A stretch of 64,000 nt of DNA. Origin: UMGS1766 sp963660915 (GTDB lineage Bacteria; Bacillota; Clostridia; Oscillospirales; Oscillospiraceae). Below, one piece after another: positions 24,079 to 33,019 of this stretch (positions are counted from its first letter, which is position 1; the number at the start of each line of letters is the position of its first letter). The translations under genes were made by a program, and so were the position numbers. The DNA lies in contig CAVLAO010000002.1 in assembly GCA_963660915.1 (NCBI GenBank), positions 69,875-133,874 of the forward strand, written 5' to 3'. The notes under the pieces were generated by a model. That model worked only from the letters and a program-made list of their open reading frames with translations. It ran no database searches and was not told where the DNA came from.

Positions 24079-25107
24079 GTGACGGAACCGATTTTATTTT
24101 GTCAGGGAGGCGGTTGCACCGCTAAACTGGGCGCAGGGGTTCTGGAGCGGATTTTAAGCCGACTGCCGAAGGGAAAGAAAGATCCTGATCTGCTTGTGGG
24201 GTTTGACAGCAAAGATGACGGTGCTGTATACCGCGTATCCGACGAGTTGGCGGTCGTCCAAACCCTTGACTTCTTTCCTCCTATGGTGGATGACCCTTAT
24301 TTATTCGGGCAGATTGCTGCGGCAAACGCTTTGAGTGATATTTACGCTATGGGCGGCGAGGTGAAAACGGCACTGAATATCGTCTGTTTTCCTGAGAATA
24401 TGGATCTTAATGTGTTGGGACGAATTCTGCAGGGCGGATCGGAAAAAGTTCTGGAAGCCGGCGGGGTGCTGGCGGGAGGACATTCCATTGCAGACAGTGG
24501 AGTGAAATACGGGCTTTCCGTGATGGGATTTGTCAACCCGCAGAGAATTTATGCCAATAATGGCGGCGCACCGGGCGATAAGCTGATTTTAACCAAAAAG
24601 CTAGGTACCGGATTGGTATGTACTGCAGCACGGGCAGGAATGGCAGCACAGGAGGAACAGAATGCGGCGACTGCTTCTATGACCACGCTCAATAAGGGAG
24701 CGGCTGAAGTGTTGAAAGGATTTACGGTTCATGGGTGTACCGATGTTACCGGGTTCGGCCTGTTGGGGCATCTTCACGAAATGCTGGACGGACGGCTTTC
24801 GGCACACATTGATACCGTGTTTGTGCCGCACCTTCCGGGGGCTCTGCATTTTGCAGAGGAGTTTATGATCACCGCAGCGGCACAGCGCAACCGCAATCAT
24901 CTGGAAGGCTGTGTTACGTTTGAAAAAAATGTGCCGTTTCCCATGGAGGAATTGCTCTATGATCCCCAGACATCCGGTGGGCTATTGGCTGCAGTTCCTG
25001 AAGGGGAGGCAGCAGAGGCGGTTGAAGCACTGCGAAAAATCGGCCTTCCGGCAACGGTAATCGGTACGTTGACGGACAGGGAAAAATCAGAGATCACCGT
25101 TCGGTAA
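24079..25107 (+). CDS. selD: Selenide, water dikinase
   Basis: SelD makes selenophosphate from selenide and ATP. The 342-residue product has the active-site Cys and Lys in GGGCTAKLG (Cys, not selenocysteine), the glycine-rich and metal-binding segments FDSKDDGAVYRV and DFFPPMVDDPYLFGQIAAANALSDIYAMGG, GGHSIADSG and the late TGFGLLGHLHEM. The start is GTG, 6 bases after AAGGAGG. It heads a run of selenium/molybdenum genes with no selA or selB in the window, so here it probably feeds a labile-selenium cofactor rather than, or besides, selenoprotein synthesis. Confidence 0.97.
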   Translation: MTEPILFCQGGGCTAKLGAGVLERILSRLPKGKKDPDLLVGFDSKDDGAVYRVSDELAVVQTLDFFPPMVDDPYLFGQIAAANALSDIYAMGGEVKTALNIVCFPENMDLNVLGRILQGGSEKVLEAGGVLAGGHSIADSGVKYGLSVMGFVNPQRIYANNGGAPGDKLILTKKLGTGLVCTAARAGMAAQEEQNAATASMTTLNKGAAEVLKGFTVHGCTDVTGFGLLGHLHEMLDGRLSAHIDTVFVPHLPGALHFAEEFMITAAAQRNRNHLEGCVTFEKNVPFPMEELLYDPQTSGGLLAAVPEGEAAEAVEALRKIGLPATVIGTLTDREKSEITVR

Positions 25108-25134
25108 AATGAGAATGTTGAAAGGATGTTTCAT

Positions 25135-25743
25135 ATGGAGCACATTGAGGTTGATGCCCGCGGTATGGCGTGCCCGATTCCTATTGTAAAGACGCGGGAG
25201 GCGATTGCGGCACTGGGTGCGGACGGCATAGTTGAAACTTTGGTGGACAATGAGATTGCAGTACAGAATCTGAAAAAGTTGGCGGATCAAAAAGGCTATG
25301 GAATGGAGAGCGAACTGCAGAACGACGGTTCCTTCCGGGTGAAGATGAAGATTAAATCAACTGAGATTGATCCGAACGAAAAAAATATTGCACCCTCCGC
25401 ACCTGTAGGAAAAACTGTGGTTGCCGTAGGGGCTGATCACATGGGTGAGGGCAACAATGAATTAGGCTGTGCTCTGATGAAAGGATTTTTGTTTGCTCTG
25501 ACGATGCAGGACAAGCGGCCGGATACTATTTTGTTTTTCAACGGAGGCGCCAGACTGACCTGCGAGGGTTCCGAATGCCTCGAAGATCTGCGCAAACTGC
25601 GGGATGCGGGCGTTGAAATTCTGACTTGCGGAACCTGTCTGGACTTTTACCACCTGACTGAGAAATTGGCTGTGGGCGAAGTGACAAATATGTATGACAT
25701 CGTGGAAAAACAGATGACAGCTGCACTGGTGGTGCGGCCTTGA
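25135..25743 (+). CDS. yedF: Selenium metabolism protein YedF (TusA-like plus DsrE-like domains)
   Basis: A 202-residue protein with an N-terminal TusA/SirA domain (residues 1-70) containing the signature Cys in ARGMACPIPIVKTREAI, and a C-terminal DsrE-like domain (about 95-200) with CEGSECLEDL and ILTCGTCLDFY. This two-domain form is the YedF family that co-occurs with SelD and is thought to carry selenium as a persulfide-like species. The ATG at 25126 overlaps the AAAGGA site, so 25135 is preferred. It overlaps the next gene's start. Confidence 0.93.
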   Translation: MEHIEVDARGMACPIPIVKTREAIAALGADGIVETLVDNEIAVQNLKKLADQKGYGMESELQNDGSFRVKMKIKSTEIDPNEKNIAPSAPVGKTVVAVGADHMGEGNNELGCALMKGFLFALTMQDKRPDTILFFNGGARLTCEGSECLEDLRKLRDAGVEILTCGTCLDFYHLTEKLAVGEVTNMYDIVEKQMTAALVVRP

Positions 25744-26879
25744 TCTATTTTGATCAGGCGGCGACGGTTTTACCAAAACCGGAATCAGTGGCACAGGCTT
25801 GTTACGATGCGGTGCGTTGGGGCGGCAATGGCGGCCGCGGCGGTCATGACGCGGCGCTGGACAGTTTGCGGCAGGAATATGCGGTGCGCTGTCAGGCGGC
25901 GGAAATCTTCGGCCTTTCCAAACCGGAACGGGTGTGCTTTACCGGTGGGGCAACCGATGGATTGAATATCGCACTGAATGGACTGCTGAATCCTGGCGAT
26001 CACGTGATTACCACCGCTTTGGAACATAATTCGGTTTTGCGGCCTCTTTACCGTTTGCAGGAGCAGGGTGTGGAGCTGACGATTTTGCCCTTGACTGCCG
26101 ACGGCGAGGTGGAGTGGAAAAAACTGAATGATGCGGTAAAAGAAAATACCAGGGCATTGGTGTGCTGTCACGGATCAAATCTCACCGGTGCAATTCAGCC
26201 GTTGGAAGAACTCGGAGCATTTTGCAGAACGAAGGAGATTGCCTTTGTGGTAGATGCAGCCCAAACTGCAGGTCTGTTTCCAATCCATATGGAGCAGATG
26301 GGGATTCATGTGTTAGCGGCGGCGGGTCACAAAAGCTTGCTTGGACCCCAGGGAATCGGACTTTTACTGGTATCCGATGCGATTGCGCTGCGCCCTTTTC
26401 GAGTGGGAGGGACCGGAGTGCAGTCCACCCGCCGACAGCAGCCGGAGGAATATCCTGCGAGACTGGAGGCGGGTACTCTGAATGGCCCCGGAATTGCCGG
26501 ACTAGGAGCGGCGTTGAAATGGTTCGAGGGACAAAATCGATCTGCGCTGCGAAAAAAAGAGCAGGCACTGGCAGAAATGTTTTACGAGGGCGTAAAATAT
26601 TTGCCCGGAATTCGGTTCTATGGAAATTACGGGATAAAGGAACGCTGCCCTATCGTAAGCTTGAATTTGGCGGATTGGGATTCTGCAATTATTGCAGATC
26701 AACTGGCACGGCGGTTTTCCATCGCCGTGCGGCCCGGCCTTCACTGTGCGCCACTGGTTCATGAAGCGTACGGTACAACCGAGCAGGGCATGGTGCGTTT
26801 TTCGTTTTCTCATGTGAATACGGAAGAAGAGGTTTGGCAGGGAATTACCGCATTGCGGACGCTGGCGCTGGAGGGATAG
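25740..26879 (+). CDS. Cysteine desulfurase-like protein of the SelD-associated family
   Basis: A 379-residue class V PLP aminotransferase-fold enzyme. Features are YFDQAAT at the start, TGGATDGLN, TTALEHNSVLRPL, the PLP Asp/Gln in VVDAAQTAG, the PLP Lys in AAGHKSLLGPQG, and the likely active Cys in RPGLHCAPLVHEAYGT. It resembles the family found next to SelD and YqeB/YqeC in selenium-dependent molybdenum hydroxylase clusters, where it should release S or Se from (seleno)cysteine. The start is TTG and overlaps the yedF stop (TTGA), which implies translational coupling. Confidence 0.92.
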   Translation: MIYFDQAATVLPKPESVAQACYDAVRWGGNGGRGGHDAALDSLRQEYAVRCQAAEIFGLSKPERVCFTGGATDGLNIALNGLLNPGDHVITTALEHNSVLRPLYRLQEQGVELTILPLTADGEVEWKKLNDAVKENTRALVCCHGSNLTGAIQPLEELGAFCRTKEIAFVVDAAQTAGLFPIHMEQMGIHVLAAAGHKSLLGPQGIGLLLVSDAIALRPFRVGGTGVQSTRRQQPEEYPARLEAGTLNGPGIAGLGAALKWFEGQNRSALRKKEQALAEMFYEGVKYLPGIRFYGNYGIKERCPIVSLNLADWDSAIIADQLARRFSIAVRPGLHCAPLVHEAYGTTEQGMVRFSFSHVNTEEEVWQGITALRTLALEG

Positions 26880-26882
26880 CCT

Positions 26883-27119
26883 GTGCGGGAAAAAGAGAAA
26901 AAAGGAATCATTACGTTTTCGTCCACCGCAGCAGCGCTGGCGGCAGAGCGGCAGGCAAAGCAGCTTGGATTGCCGGGCAGGTTGATTCCAACGCCGGTGT
27001 CGGTGACAGCCTCCTGCGGATTGGCGTGGATGGTGGAGTGGAATCAGCTAGACTTCGTATGTCAGGTGCTGAAAGAAAAACAGTTGACTTACCATGAAGC
27101 GCGAACGGTGTGGATATGA
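26883..27119 (+). CDS. DUF3343 family protein
   Basis: A 78-residue protein with the DUF3343 pattern: a short beta strand (GIITFSSTAAALAAERQA), an IPTPVSVTASCGLAW segment with the conserved Cys, and a helix-strand ending. DUF3343 genes are regular companions of the SelD/YqeB/YqeC/hydroxylase set, and a role in handling S or Se has been suggested by that association only. The start is GTG with GGAGG 8 bases upstream; the stop overlaps the yqeC start. Confidence 0.88.
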   Translation: MREKEKKGIITFSSTAAALAAERQAKQLGLPGRLIPTPVSVTASCGLAWMVEWNQLDFVCQVLKEKQLTYHEARTVWI

Positions 27120-27790
27120 CAGGACTGGAATCACTGGCACTGCATTTGCCGCGAATAACCGCCTTGATCGGCGGTGGGGGAAAGACTACTTTGCTGTATC
27201 TTCTGGGACAGATGTTGGCAGAACAGGGGAAAACAGTGGTGTTAACCACGACAACTCATCTGGCACAGGATAATTGCGCCGTTGAGCCGAAAAATGTCGA
27301 TGAGCTTAATTCGATGCTTGCACCGGGGAGAACTGTCCTTGCGGCCTATCCGGCAGCGGATGGACGAATGACCGGCATACCTCCGAAGTGGTATGCCCAG
27401 TTGAAGGCGGACCATGTTATTGTTGAGGCAGACGGAAGCCACCGTCTGCCTTTGAAAGTGCATCGCTCCCATGAGCCGGTGATTCCGGAGGGAACAGAGT
27501 TGGTGCTTCAGGTGGCAGGATTGACCGCACTGGGTAAGCCCTCGGATGAGGTGGTGCATCATCCCGAGGAAATGGGATTGTATGAATCGGAAGTGGTGCA
27601 GCCGGAACTGATTTCCTATATTTTGCTCCGAGGGGCAGAGCGTTGTTCCAGTAAATGCGTGGCAGTATTAAATCAGGCAGACGATGTTTTTTTGCGGCAG
27701 CAGGCATTTGAAATCAAAAGAGCGCTGGAAAAGGAACATCTTCGCACGATTGTGACAAGGTTGAAGGGGGAAGTTGCGTGCTGGTATTGA
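27116..27790 (+). CDS. yqeC: Selenium-dependent hydroxylase accessory protein YqeC
   Basis: A 224-residue P-loop protein: IGGGGKTTLLYLL (about residues 18-30), a second nucleotide-binding stretch VVLTTTTHLA, and the family's VIVEADGSHRLPLKVH and HEPVIP. YqeC proteins occur almost only with selenium-dependent molybdenum hydroxylases and are thought to act in maturation of the cofactor. ATG 27116 overlaps the previous stop; an in-frame GTG at 27110 is the alternative. The 3' end overlaps yqeB by 13 bases. Confidence 0.92.
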   Translation: MTGLESLALHLPRITALIGGGGKTTLLYLLGQMLAEQGKTVVLTTTTHLAQDNCAVEPKNVDELNSMLAPGRTVLAAYPAADGRMTGIPPKWYAQLKADHVIVEADGSHRLPLKVHRSHEPVIPEGTELVLQVAGLTALGKPSDEVVHHPEEMGLYESEVVQPELISYILLRGAERCSSKCVAVLNQADDVFLRQQAFEIKRALEKEHLRTIVTRLKGEVACWY

Positions 27791-28575
27791 TCCGGGGAGC
27801 AGGAGATTTGGCTTCCGGAATTGGCTGGAGATTATACCGCAGCGGCTTCTCGGTTGCCATGACGGACCTTCCAAATCCGACAGCAGTGCGATGGAAGGCT
27901 GCCTTTTGCCCGGCCATCTGGAAGGGAGAATGGCAGGTGGAAGGGGTAACGGCACGGCGGTGTGAGCATCAAAAGGAAGTGCAGGTGTGCCTGAAACACA
28001 GAGAAATTCCGGTGCTTCCGGATCCGGACGGGGCAGCAATTTCCCAGTTAAAGCCGGACGTTGTGGTGGACGCCATTCTTGCAAAACGAAATTTAGGCAC
28101 GAAAATGACCGATGCTCCGCTGGTAATCGGTGTGGGACCGGGGTTTTGTGCCGGTGAGGATTGTCACTGTGTGGTGGAAACAAAGCGAGGACATACGTTG
28201 GGACGGGTGATCTACCATGGGCGTGCAATTCCGAATACAGGGATTCCCGGAAATGTGGGCGGTTACACGGTGGAGAGGGTGCTCCGTACCCCCTGCGGCG
28301 GCACTTTTGTGCCGCTGTGTGAAATTGGTGACCGAGTAGAAGCGGGGCAGATTGTCGCCTTGGTAGGAGGAGAGCCGGTAAAAACGCAGATTACCGGATG
28401 TCTGCGGGGAATTCTGCCCGCCGGAACGCAGGTGCCCGGAGCCGGATTTAAAGCCGGTGATGTAGATGCGCGATGCGAAAGAGAAAACTGCTTCACCATT
28501 TCAGATAAGGCTCTGGCAATTGGGGGCGGCGTTTTGGAGGCGATTTGCCATTGGAGGGCGTACGATGAAGCTTGA
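27778..28575 (+). CDS. yqeB: Selenium-dependent molybdenum hydroxylase maturation protein YqeB
   Basis: A 265-residue protein with an N-terminal Rossmann-type start (VLIRGAGDLASGIGWRLYRSGF), the conserved DAILAKRNLGT, GVGPGFCAGEDCHCVVET and IPNTGIPGNVGGY, and a biotinyl/lipoyl-like hinge toward the C-terminus (GDRVEAGQIVALVGGEPV). Cys residues in the central motif are candidates for carrying selenium or sulfur. GTG start with GAAGGGGGA upstream. It overlaps both neighbours, so the whole set is translated as a tight unit. Confidence 0.92.
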   Translation: MLVLIRGAGDLASGIGWRLYRSGFSVAMTDLPNPTAVRWKAAFCPAIWKGEWQVEGVTARRCEHQKEVQVCLKHREIPVLPDPDGAAISQLKPDVVVDAILAKRNLGTKMTDAPLVIGVGPGFCAGEDCHCVVETKRGHTLGRVIYHGRAIPNTGIPGNVGGYTVERVLRTPCGGTFVPLCEIGDRVEAGQIVALVGGEPVKTQITGCLRGILPAGTQVPGAGFKAGDVDARCERENCFTISDKALAIGGGVLEAICHWRAYDEA

Positions 28576-29512
28576 TTTGTATTGCAGATTGAAGCAGCTC
28601 TTGCTGGAGGGAGAAAGCCCGAAACTGATTTCGGCATTATCCTCACAGAGGCTAGGACAGGAGCAACTGCAATGGTCAAACGGAACATTGGGTGAGAGAC
28701 CTGCGGGCGATGTGTTTGTTCAGACTATGACGGCTCCGGTACGACTGGTTATTTGCGGCGGCGGTCATGTTGCAAGAGAGCTTGCACCGGCAGCGTTGAG
28801 AGTAGGATTTTCCGTTACTGTGTTGGAAAATCGCAAACAGGTGCTGGAAGAAGGGCGATTCGCACCGGAGGTGGAGCTTCGGTGCGGAGACTTTGTCTCT
28901 TTGCTCCGTGAGGGACACTTTCCAAAGAATACATTTTTTGCGATTATGACCCAGGGACATGCAGCAGATTGGGTGTGCCTGAAGGAAATCTTGCGCTTGC
29001 CCCATGCCTATCTCGGACTGATGGGCAGTCGAAAAAAAATCGCTTCCACCCGGGAGATGCTGAAACAGGAAGGCTTTGGCGAGACAGCACTGGACGGCGT
29101 GCACACACCGATCGGAATTTCGATTGGGGCAGAGACTCCGGCGGAAATTGCGGTTTCCATTGTAGCGGAGTTGATCCAGTGCCGCAGTGCGCTGGGGCTG
29201 GAGGCACCGTTGGACAGCGGTGTGACAGAGGCGTTGGATGTGGCACCTTATGCGATGGTTACGCTTGTAAAGTGTTCCGGAAGCACACCGAGAAGCGAAG
29301 GCGCACGGATGTTGGTGTTTCCGGACGGAGGTATTCGCGGCACGATCGGCGGCGGCATCAGTGAAGCGGTCGCGAAACAGCAGGCGCTGAAAGCGCTGCA
29401 GACGGGACAGCCGAGATTGGAACAATATGCTCTGGATGGTTCTGCCGGCAGTATTTGCGGGGGTCGTGTGACCTATTTGATTGTACCGGTAAAGGAGAAC
29501 GGCACATGCTAA
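28565..29512 (+). CDS. XdhC/CoxI-family maturation protein with reversed domain order
   Basis: A 315-residue protein made of the two XdhC parts, but swapped. A short N-terminal helix region is followed by the Rossmann domain (about 59-213: LVICGGGHVARELAP, IMTQGHAADW, LGLMGSRKKI, PIGISIGAETPAEIAVSIVAEL). The CoxI-type domain comes last (about 225-310: VTLVKCSGSTPRSEGARMLV then GTIGGGISEAV). Ordinary XdhC proteins have the CoxI domain first. XdhC binds molybdopterin and helps insert the sulfido (or selenido) ligand into the hydroxylase. ATG 28565 follows GGAGG and overlaps the yqeB stop. Confidence 0.88.
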   Translation: MKLDLYCRLKQLLLEGESPKLISALSSQRLGQEQLQWSNGTLGERPAGDVFVQTMTAPVRLVICGGGHVARELAPAALRVGFSVTVLENRKQVLEEGRFAPEVELRCGDFVSLLREGHFPKNTFFAIMTQGHAADWVCLKEILRLPHAYLGLMGSRKKIASTREMLKQEGFGETALDGVHTPIGISIGAETPAEIAVSIVAELIQCRSALGLEAPLDSGVTEALDVAPYAMVTLVKCSGSTPRSEGARMLVFPDGGIRGTIGGGISEAVAKQQALKALQTGQPRLEQYALDGSAGSICGGRVTYLIVPVKENGTC

Positions 29513-30267
29513 AATTCAAACACTTTATTCAACCAGAAACTCTGGAGGAAGCGTTGAAACTAAATCAGGTTCGGACAAACTGCGTTCTAGGCGGCACAGG
29601 CTGGCTGAAAATGGGCGAAAGAAACTGGAACAATGCAATTGATCTCGGTGCATTGGGTTTGGATCAGATAGAAGAAACAGAGAATAGCTGGCGCATAGGA
29701 GCAATGGTTACCTTGCGGCAGTTGGAAAAACACTCCGGATTAAATGCATACACCAACGGCGCCATACGGGATTGCGTGAAGCACATTGTAGGGGTGCAAT
29801 TTCGCAATTGTGCTACAATTGGGGGCACCATCTGGGGGAGATATGGTTTTTCCGATGTGTTGACCTGTCTTATGGTGATGGACTGTTCTGTTGAATTGGC
29901 GGGGGCAGGAGAGGCTGCGTTACAGGCATTTGCGGAACAGAAACCGGATAACGATATTATAACGCACCTTGTTGTCCGAAAAACACCGATTGCGGCGGCG
30001 TACGACAGTTTTCGCAATACGGAAACGGATTTTCCCGTACTCACAGTTGCGGTGGCAGCTACAGAAGAGGGCTGGCGGGCAGCGATTGGCGCAAGACCTG
30101 CCAGAGCAGAGCGGGTGACCGCGGAAACAGAGGATCAGCTGCTGCAGGCCGTGGTCGGATTGAATTATGGAAGCAACACACGTGCCAGCGGGGAATATCG
30201 CGCACATTTGGCACAAGTGCTGACGCTGCGCTGCATAGATCAAATCAAGGGGAGGGAAAAGAAGTGA
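29506..30267 (+). CDS. Molybdenum hydroxylase FAD-binding subunit
   Basis: A 253-residue subunit of the CutM/XdhB type. The FAD-binding landmarks are VLGGTGWLKMGE at the pyrophosphate position and GVQFRNCATIGGTIWGRYGFSD in the second FAD segment, followed by the small C-terminal domain. It passes electrons from the iron-sulfur subunit to FAD and on to an acceptor. ATG 29506 has AAGGAG upstream and lies inside the end of the XdhC gene; the stop overlaps the next start (GTGA). Confidence 0.92.
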   Translation: MLKFKHFIQPETLEEALKLNQVRTNCVLGGTGWLKMGERNWNNAIDLGALGLDQIEETENSWRIGAMVTLRQLEKHSGLNAYTNGAIRDCVKHIVGVQFRNCATIGGTIWGRYGFSDVLTCLMVMDCSVELAGAGEAALQAFAEQKPDNDIITHLVVRKTPIAAAYDSFRNTETDFPVLTVAVAATEEGWRAAIGARPARAERVTAETEDQLLQAVVGLNYGSNTRASGEYRAHLAQVLTLRCIDQIKGREKK

Positions 30268-30725
30268 CGCTGAGCCTTAATTTGAACGGAAGAAAGATCA
30301 GCACAGAGATTCCGGAGGATGTATCATTACTGGACTTCTTGAGAAGCCAAAAATGTTACAGCGTAAAGCGGGGATGCGAGACCTCTAATTGCGGCTTGTG
30401 TACTGTGTGGCTGGATGATGTTCCGGTGCTTTCCTGCAATGTGCCTGCCGCCCGCGTAAACGGGAAAAAGGTGACTACGCTGGAGGGAGTGCAGGCACAG
30501 GCGGAGGAATTCGGCGGTTATCTGGCCGATGAGGGGGGCGAACAGTGCGGCTTCTGCAACCCGGGGTTTATTATGAATGTGTTGGCAATGGAACGTGAGT
30601 TGGGGCGGAATGCCTCCGATGAGCAAATTAACGCCTATCTTGCGGGAAATCTTTGCCGCTGCACGGGATATGAAAGTCATTTGCGGGCCATTCATCGGTG
30701 GCTGGAGCGGGAGGTGAAGGCGTGA
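30264..30725 (+). CDS. Molybdenum hydroxylase [2Fe-2S] subunit
   Basis: A 153-residue subunit with two [2Fe-2S] clusters. The plant-ferredoxin-type cluster ligands are in KRGCETSNCGLCTVWLDD and the following SC; the second set is in GEQCGFCNPGFIM and NLCRCTGYESH. These are the CutS/XdhC-type (E. coli naming) small-subunit motifs. GTG start with GGGGAGGG upstream. Start and stop codons overlap both neighbours, as expected for subunits made in equal amounts. Confidence 0.96.
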   Translation: MTLSLNLNGRKISTEIPEDVSLLDFLRSQKCYSVKRGCETSNCGLCTVWLDDVPVLSCNVPAARVNGKKVTTLEGVQAQAEEFGGYLADEGGEQCGFCNPGFIMNVLAMERELGRNASDEQINAYLAGNLCRCTGYESHLRAIHRWLEREVKA

Positions 30726-33019
30726 AGCGACTGGAAGAATTGCGCATTGTAAATCAGGGCATCCGAAAAAAAGACTATAAAGCGCTTGTGACGGGACAGC
30801 CGGTCTATACGCAGGATCTTGCACCGGAGGATTGTCTGGTCGTTAAGTTGCTTCGCTCTCCCCATGCCAGTGCCTGGATTGAAAAAATTGACACCAGCCG
30901 AGCCAAGCTGGTGCCGGGCGTTGCATGCATACTTACATGGGAAGATGTGCCTCATAAACGTTATACTCAGGCGGGGCAAAGTTACCCGGAAGGCTCTCCT
31001 TACGATCGGTATATTCTCGACCGTCAGGTGCGTTATGTGGGTGACCCGGTGGCAATTGTAGCCGGTGAAACCGAGGAGGCGGCCGACAAGGCTCTGAAAC
31101 TGATCAAAGTGCAGTATCAGGTGCTGGAACCGGTTTTAGATTTTCACACAGCGCTGGATCATCCGATAGTGGTGCATCCCGAGGATGACTGGAAAGTACT
31201 CTACGAACAGGGAAGCGATGTAAAGCGAAATCTGGTTTGCCATGAGGAAAGTGCCGCAGGAGACATTGAGGCCGTTTTGAGAGAGTGCGATGTCGTTGTG
31301 GATGAGGTGTATCGCACGCCGTCAGATAATCAGGCAATGATGGAAACCTTCCGGGCGTTCAGTTATCTGGACACTTTTGGCAGACTGAATCTTGTGCCCT
31401 CCACTCAGATTGCCTTTCATGTGCGCCGTATTATTGCCAATGCACTGGACATTCCAAAGAGCAGAATCCGGGTAGTGAAGCCTCGGATCGGCGGTGGCTT
31501 TGGTGCAAAACAGACCGTGGAGGCAGAGCCCTACCCTGCCATTGTCACGTGGTTGACCGGCCGCCCGGCGATGATTGTCTATAGCCGGGAAGAAACGACT
31601 ACCTGCGGCTGTCCCCGACATGAAATGGAAATTCACCTGCGGGTAGGCGCAACGAAAGACGGACATATTCGCGGCATACATATGCATACCCTGTCCAATG
31701 CCGGTGCTTATGGAGAACATTCTACCACGACTGTCGGGCTGAGCGGACACAAGGCGATCTCGCTTTATGGAAAACTGGATGCCTATCGCTTTGACGCCGA
31801 TGTGGTTTACACCAATCTTCAGCCGGCAGGAGCATTTCGGGGATTTGGCGCAACGCAGGGTATCCATGCCCTAGAGTCTGCAGTGGATGAGCTGGCGCAT
31901 AAGCTGAGGGTTGATCCGGCTTGGCTGCGGGAGCAGAATATGGTGCGTCAGGGACAGGTAATGCCTTCCTATTACGGCGAGGTAAATACATCCTGCACCT
32001 TAGATCAGTGTTTTGCACGGGTAAAAGAAATGATCCGTTGGGATGAAAAATATCCCCGTCGGATGATGCCCAACGGACACATTCGTTCGGTCGGCATTGC
32101 AATGGCTATGCAGGGCAGTGCAATTTCCGGTATTGATGTGGGCGGCGCTACACTAAAGATCAACGATGAGGGGTTTGTCAATCTGCTGATCGGTGCGGCG
32201 GACATGGGAACCGGCTGCGACACGACTTTGGCGCAAATTGCAGCGGAATGTCTGGAAATTCCGGTAGATCAAGTGGTTACAGCTCAGGTGGACACAGATA
32301 CATCGCCCTATGATTCCGGTTCGTATGCTTCTTCTACGGCGTTTTTAACCGGCGGTGCCGTGTATAAGTGTGCAATGGAACTGATTGAGGTGATTAAGGA
32401 AGAGGCATGCAGGCAAAAAGGCTGGAACAAGGCGGATGTGGATTATCACGACGGATTGGCAGAACATCTGCCGACGGGAGAGACGATTTCCTTGTCGGAC
32501 CTGGCCAATGCGTCTGAGTGCGGTGGAAAACCTATGTTTGCTACTGCCAACCATACCTGCCCCAATTCTCCACCTCCTTTTATGGCCGGAGCGGCCGAAA
32601 TTGATCTGGATCCGGAAACCGGAAAGGTCACACTGATGGAATACGATGCGGTGGTGGACTGTGGAACGCCCCTGAATCCAAATCTGGCAAAAGTGCAGAC
32701 GGAAGGTGGCCTTGTACAGGGAATTGGCATGGCACTGATGGAGGATGTGCGTTACAATCCAAACGGTAGTCTGATTGAGCGGAACTTCCTTCAGTATAAA
32801 ATACCAACGCGACAGGATATATGTCCGATTCACGTGGAATTTATCCCGAGCTATGAGGAACAGGGCCCCTTCGGAGCAAAAAGTATCGGTGAAATCGTGA
32901 TTGATACGCCTTGTCCTGCCATTGCAAACGCAGTGGAGAATGCCTGCGGTGTGCGAATCCGCCAGATGCCGATTACGGCAGAGAAAGTGTGGCGTGGACT
33001 GCAGAAGCAGAAAACATGA
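30722..33019 (+). CDS. Molybdenum hydroxylase large (molybdopterin) subunit, probably selenium-dependent
   Basis: The 765-residue catalytic subunit of the xanthine oxidase family. Domain 1 (about 15-125) is the aldehyde oxidase a/b hammerhead; the rest is the molybdopterin-binding part. Landmarks are RIGGGFGAKQTVE with the Gln near Mo, GAFRGFGATQG, and the C-terminal GPFGAKSIGEI with the catalytic Glu. Substrate-pocket residues do not let me name the substrate: purine, nicotinate or another heterocycle is possible. Its place behind selD-yqeC-yqeB marks it as a candidate labile-selenium enzyme. GTG start with GGAGG upstream, overlapping the [2Fe-2S] gene. Confidence 0.94.
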   Translation: MKRLEELRIVNQGIRKKDYKALVTGQPVYTQDLAPEDCLVVKLLRSPHASAWIEKIDTSRAKLVPGVACILTWEDVPHKRYTQAGQSYPEGSPYDRYILDRQVRYVGDPVAIVAGETEEAADKALKLIKVQYQVLEPVLDFHTALDHPIVVHPEDDWKVLYEQGSDVKRNLVCHEESAAGDIEAVLRECDVVVDEVYRTPSDNQAMMETFRAFSYLDTFGRLNLVPSTQIAFHVRRIIANALDIPKSRIRVVKPRIGGGFGAKQTVEAEPYPAIVTWLTGRPAMIVYSREETTTCGCPRHEMEIHLRVGATKDGHIRGIHMHTLSNAGAYGEHSTTTVGLSGHKAISLYGKLDAYRFDADVVYTNLQPAGAFRGFGATQGIHALESAVDELAHKLRVDPAWLREQNMVRQGQVMPSYYGEVNTSCTLDQCFARVKEMIRWDEKYPRRMMPNGHIRSVGIAMAMQGSAISGIDVGGATLKINDEGFVNLLIGAADMGTGCDTTLAQIAAECLEIPVDQVVTAQVDTDTSPYDSGSYASSTAFLTGGAVYKCAMELIEVIKEEACRQKGWNKADVDYHDGLAEHLPTGETISLSDLANASECGGKPMFATANHTCPNSPPPFMAGAAEIDLDPETGKVTLMEYDAVVDCGTPLNPNLAKVQTEGGLVQGIGMALMEDVRYNPNGSLIERNFLQYKIPTRQDICPIHVEFIPSYEEQGPFGAKSIGEIVIDTPCPAIANAVENACGVRIRQMPITAEKVWRGLQKQKT

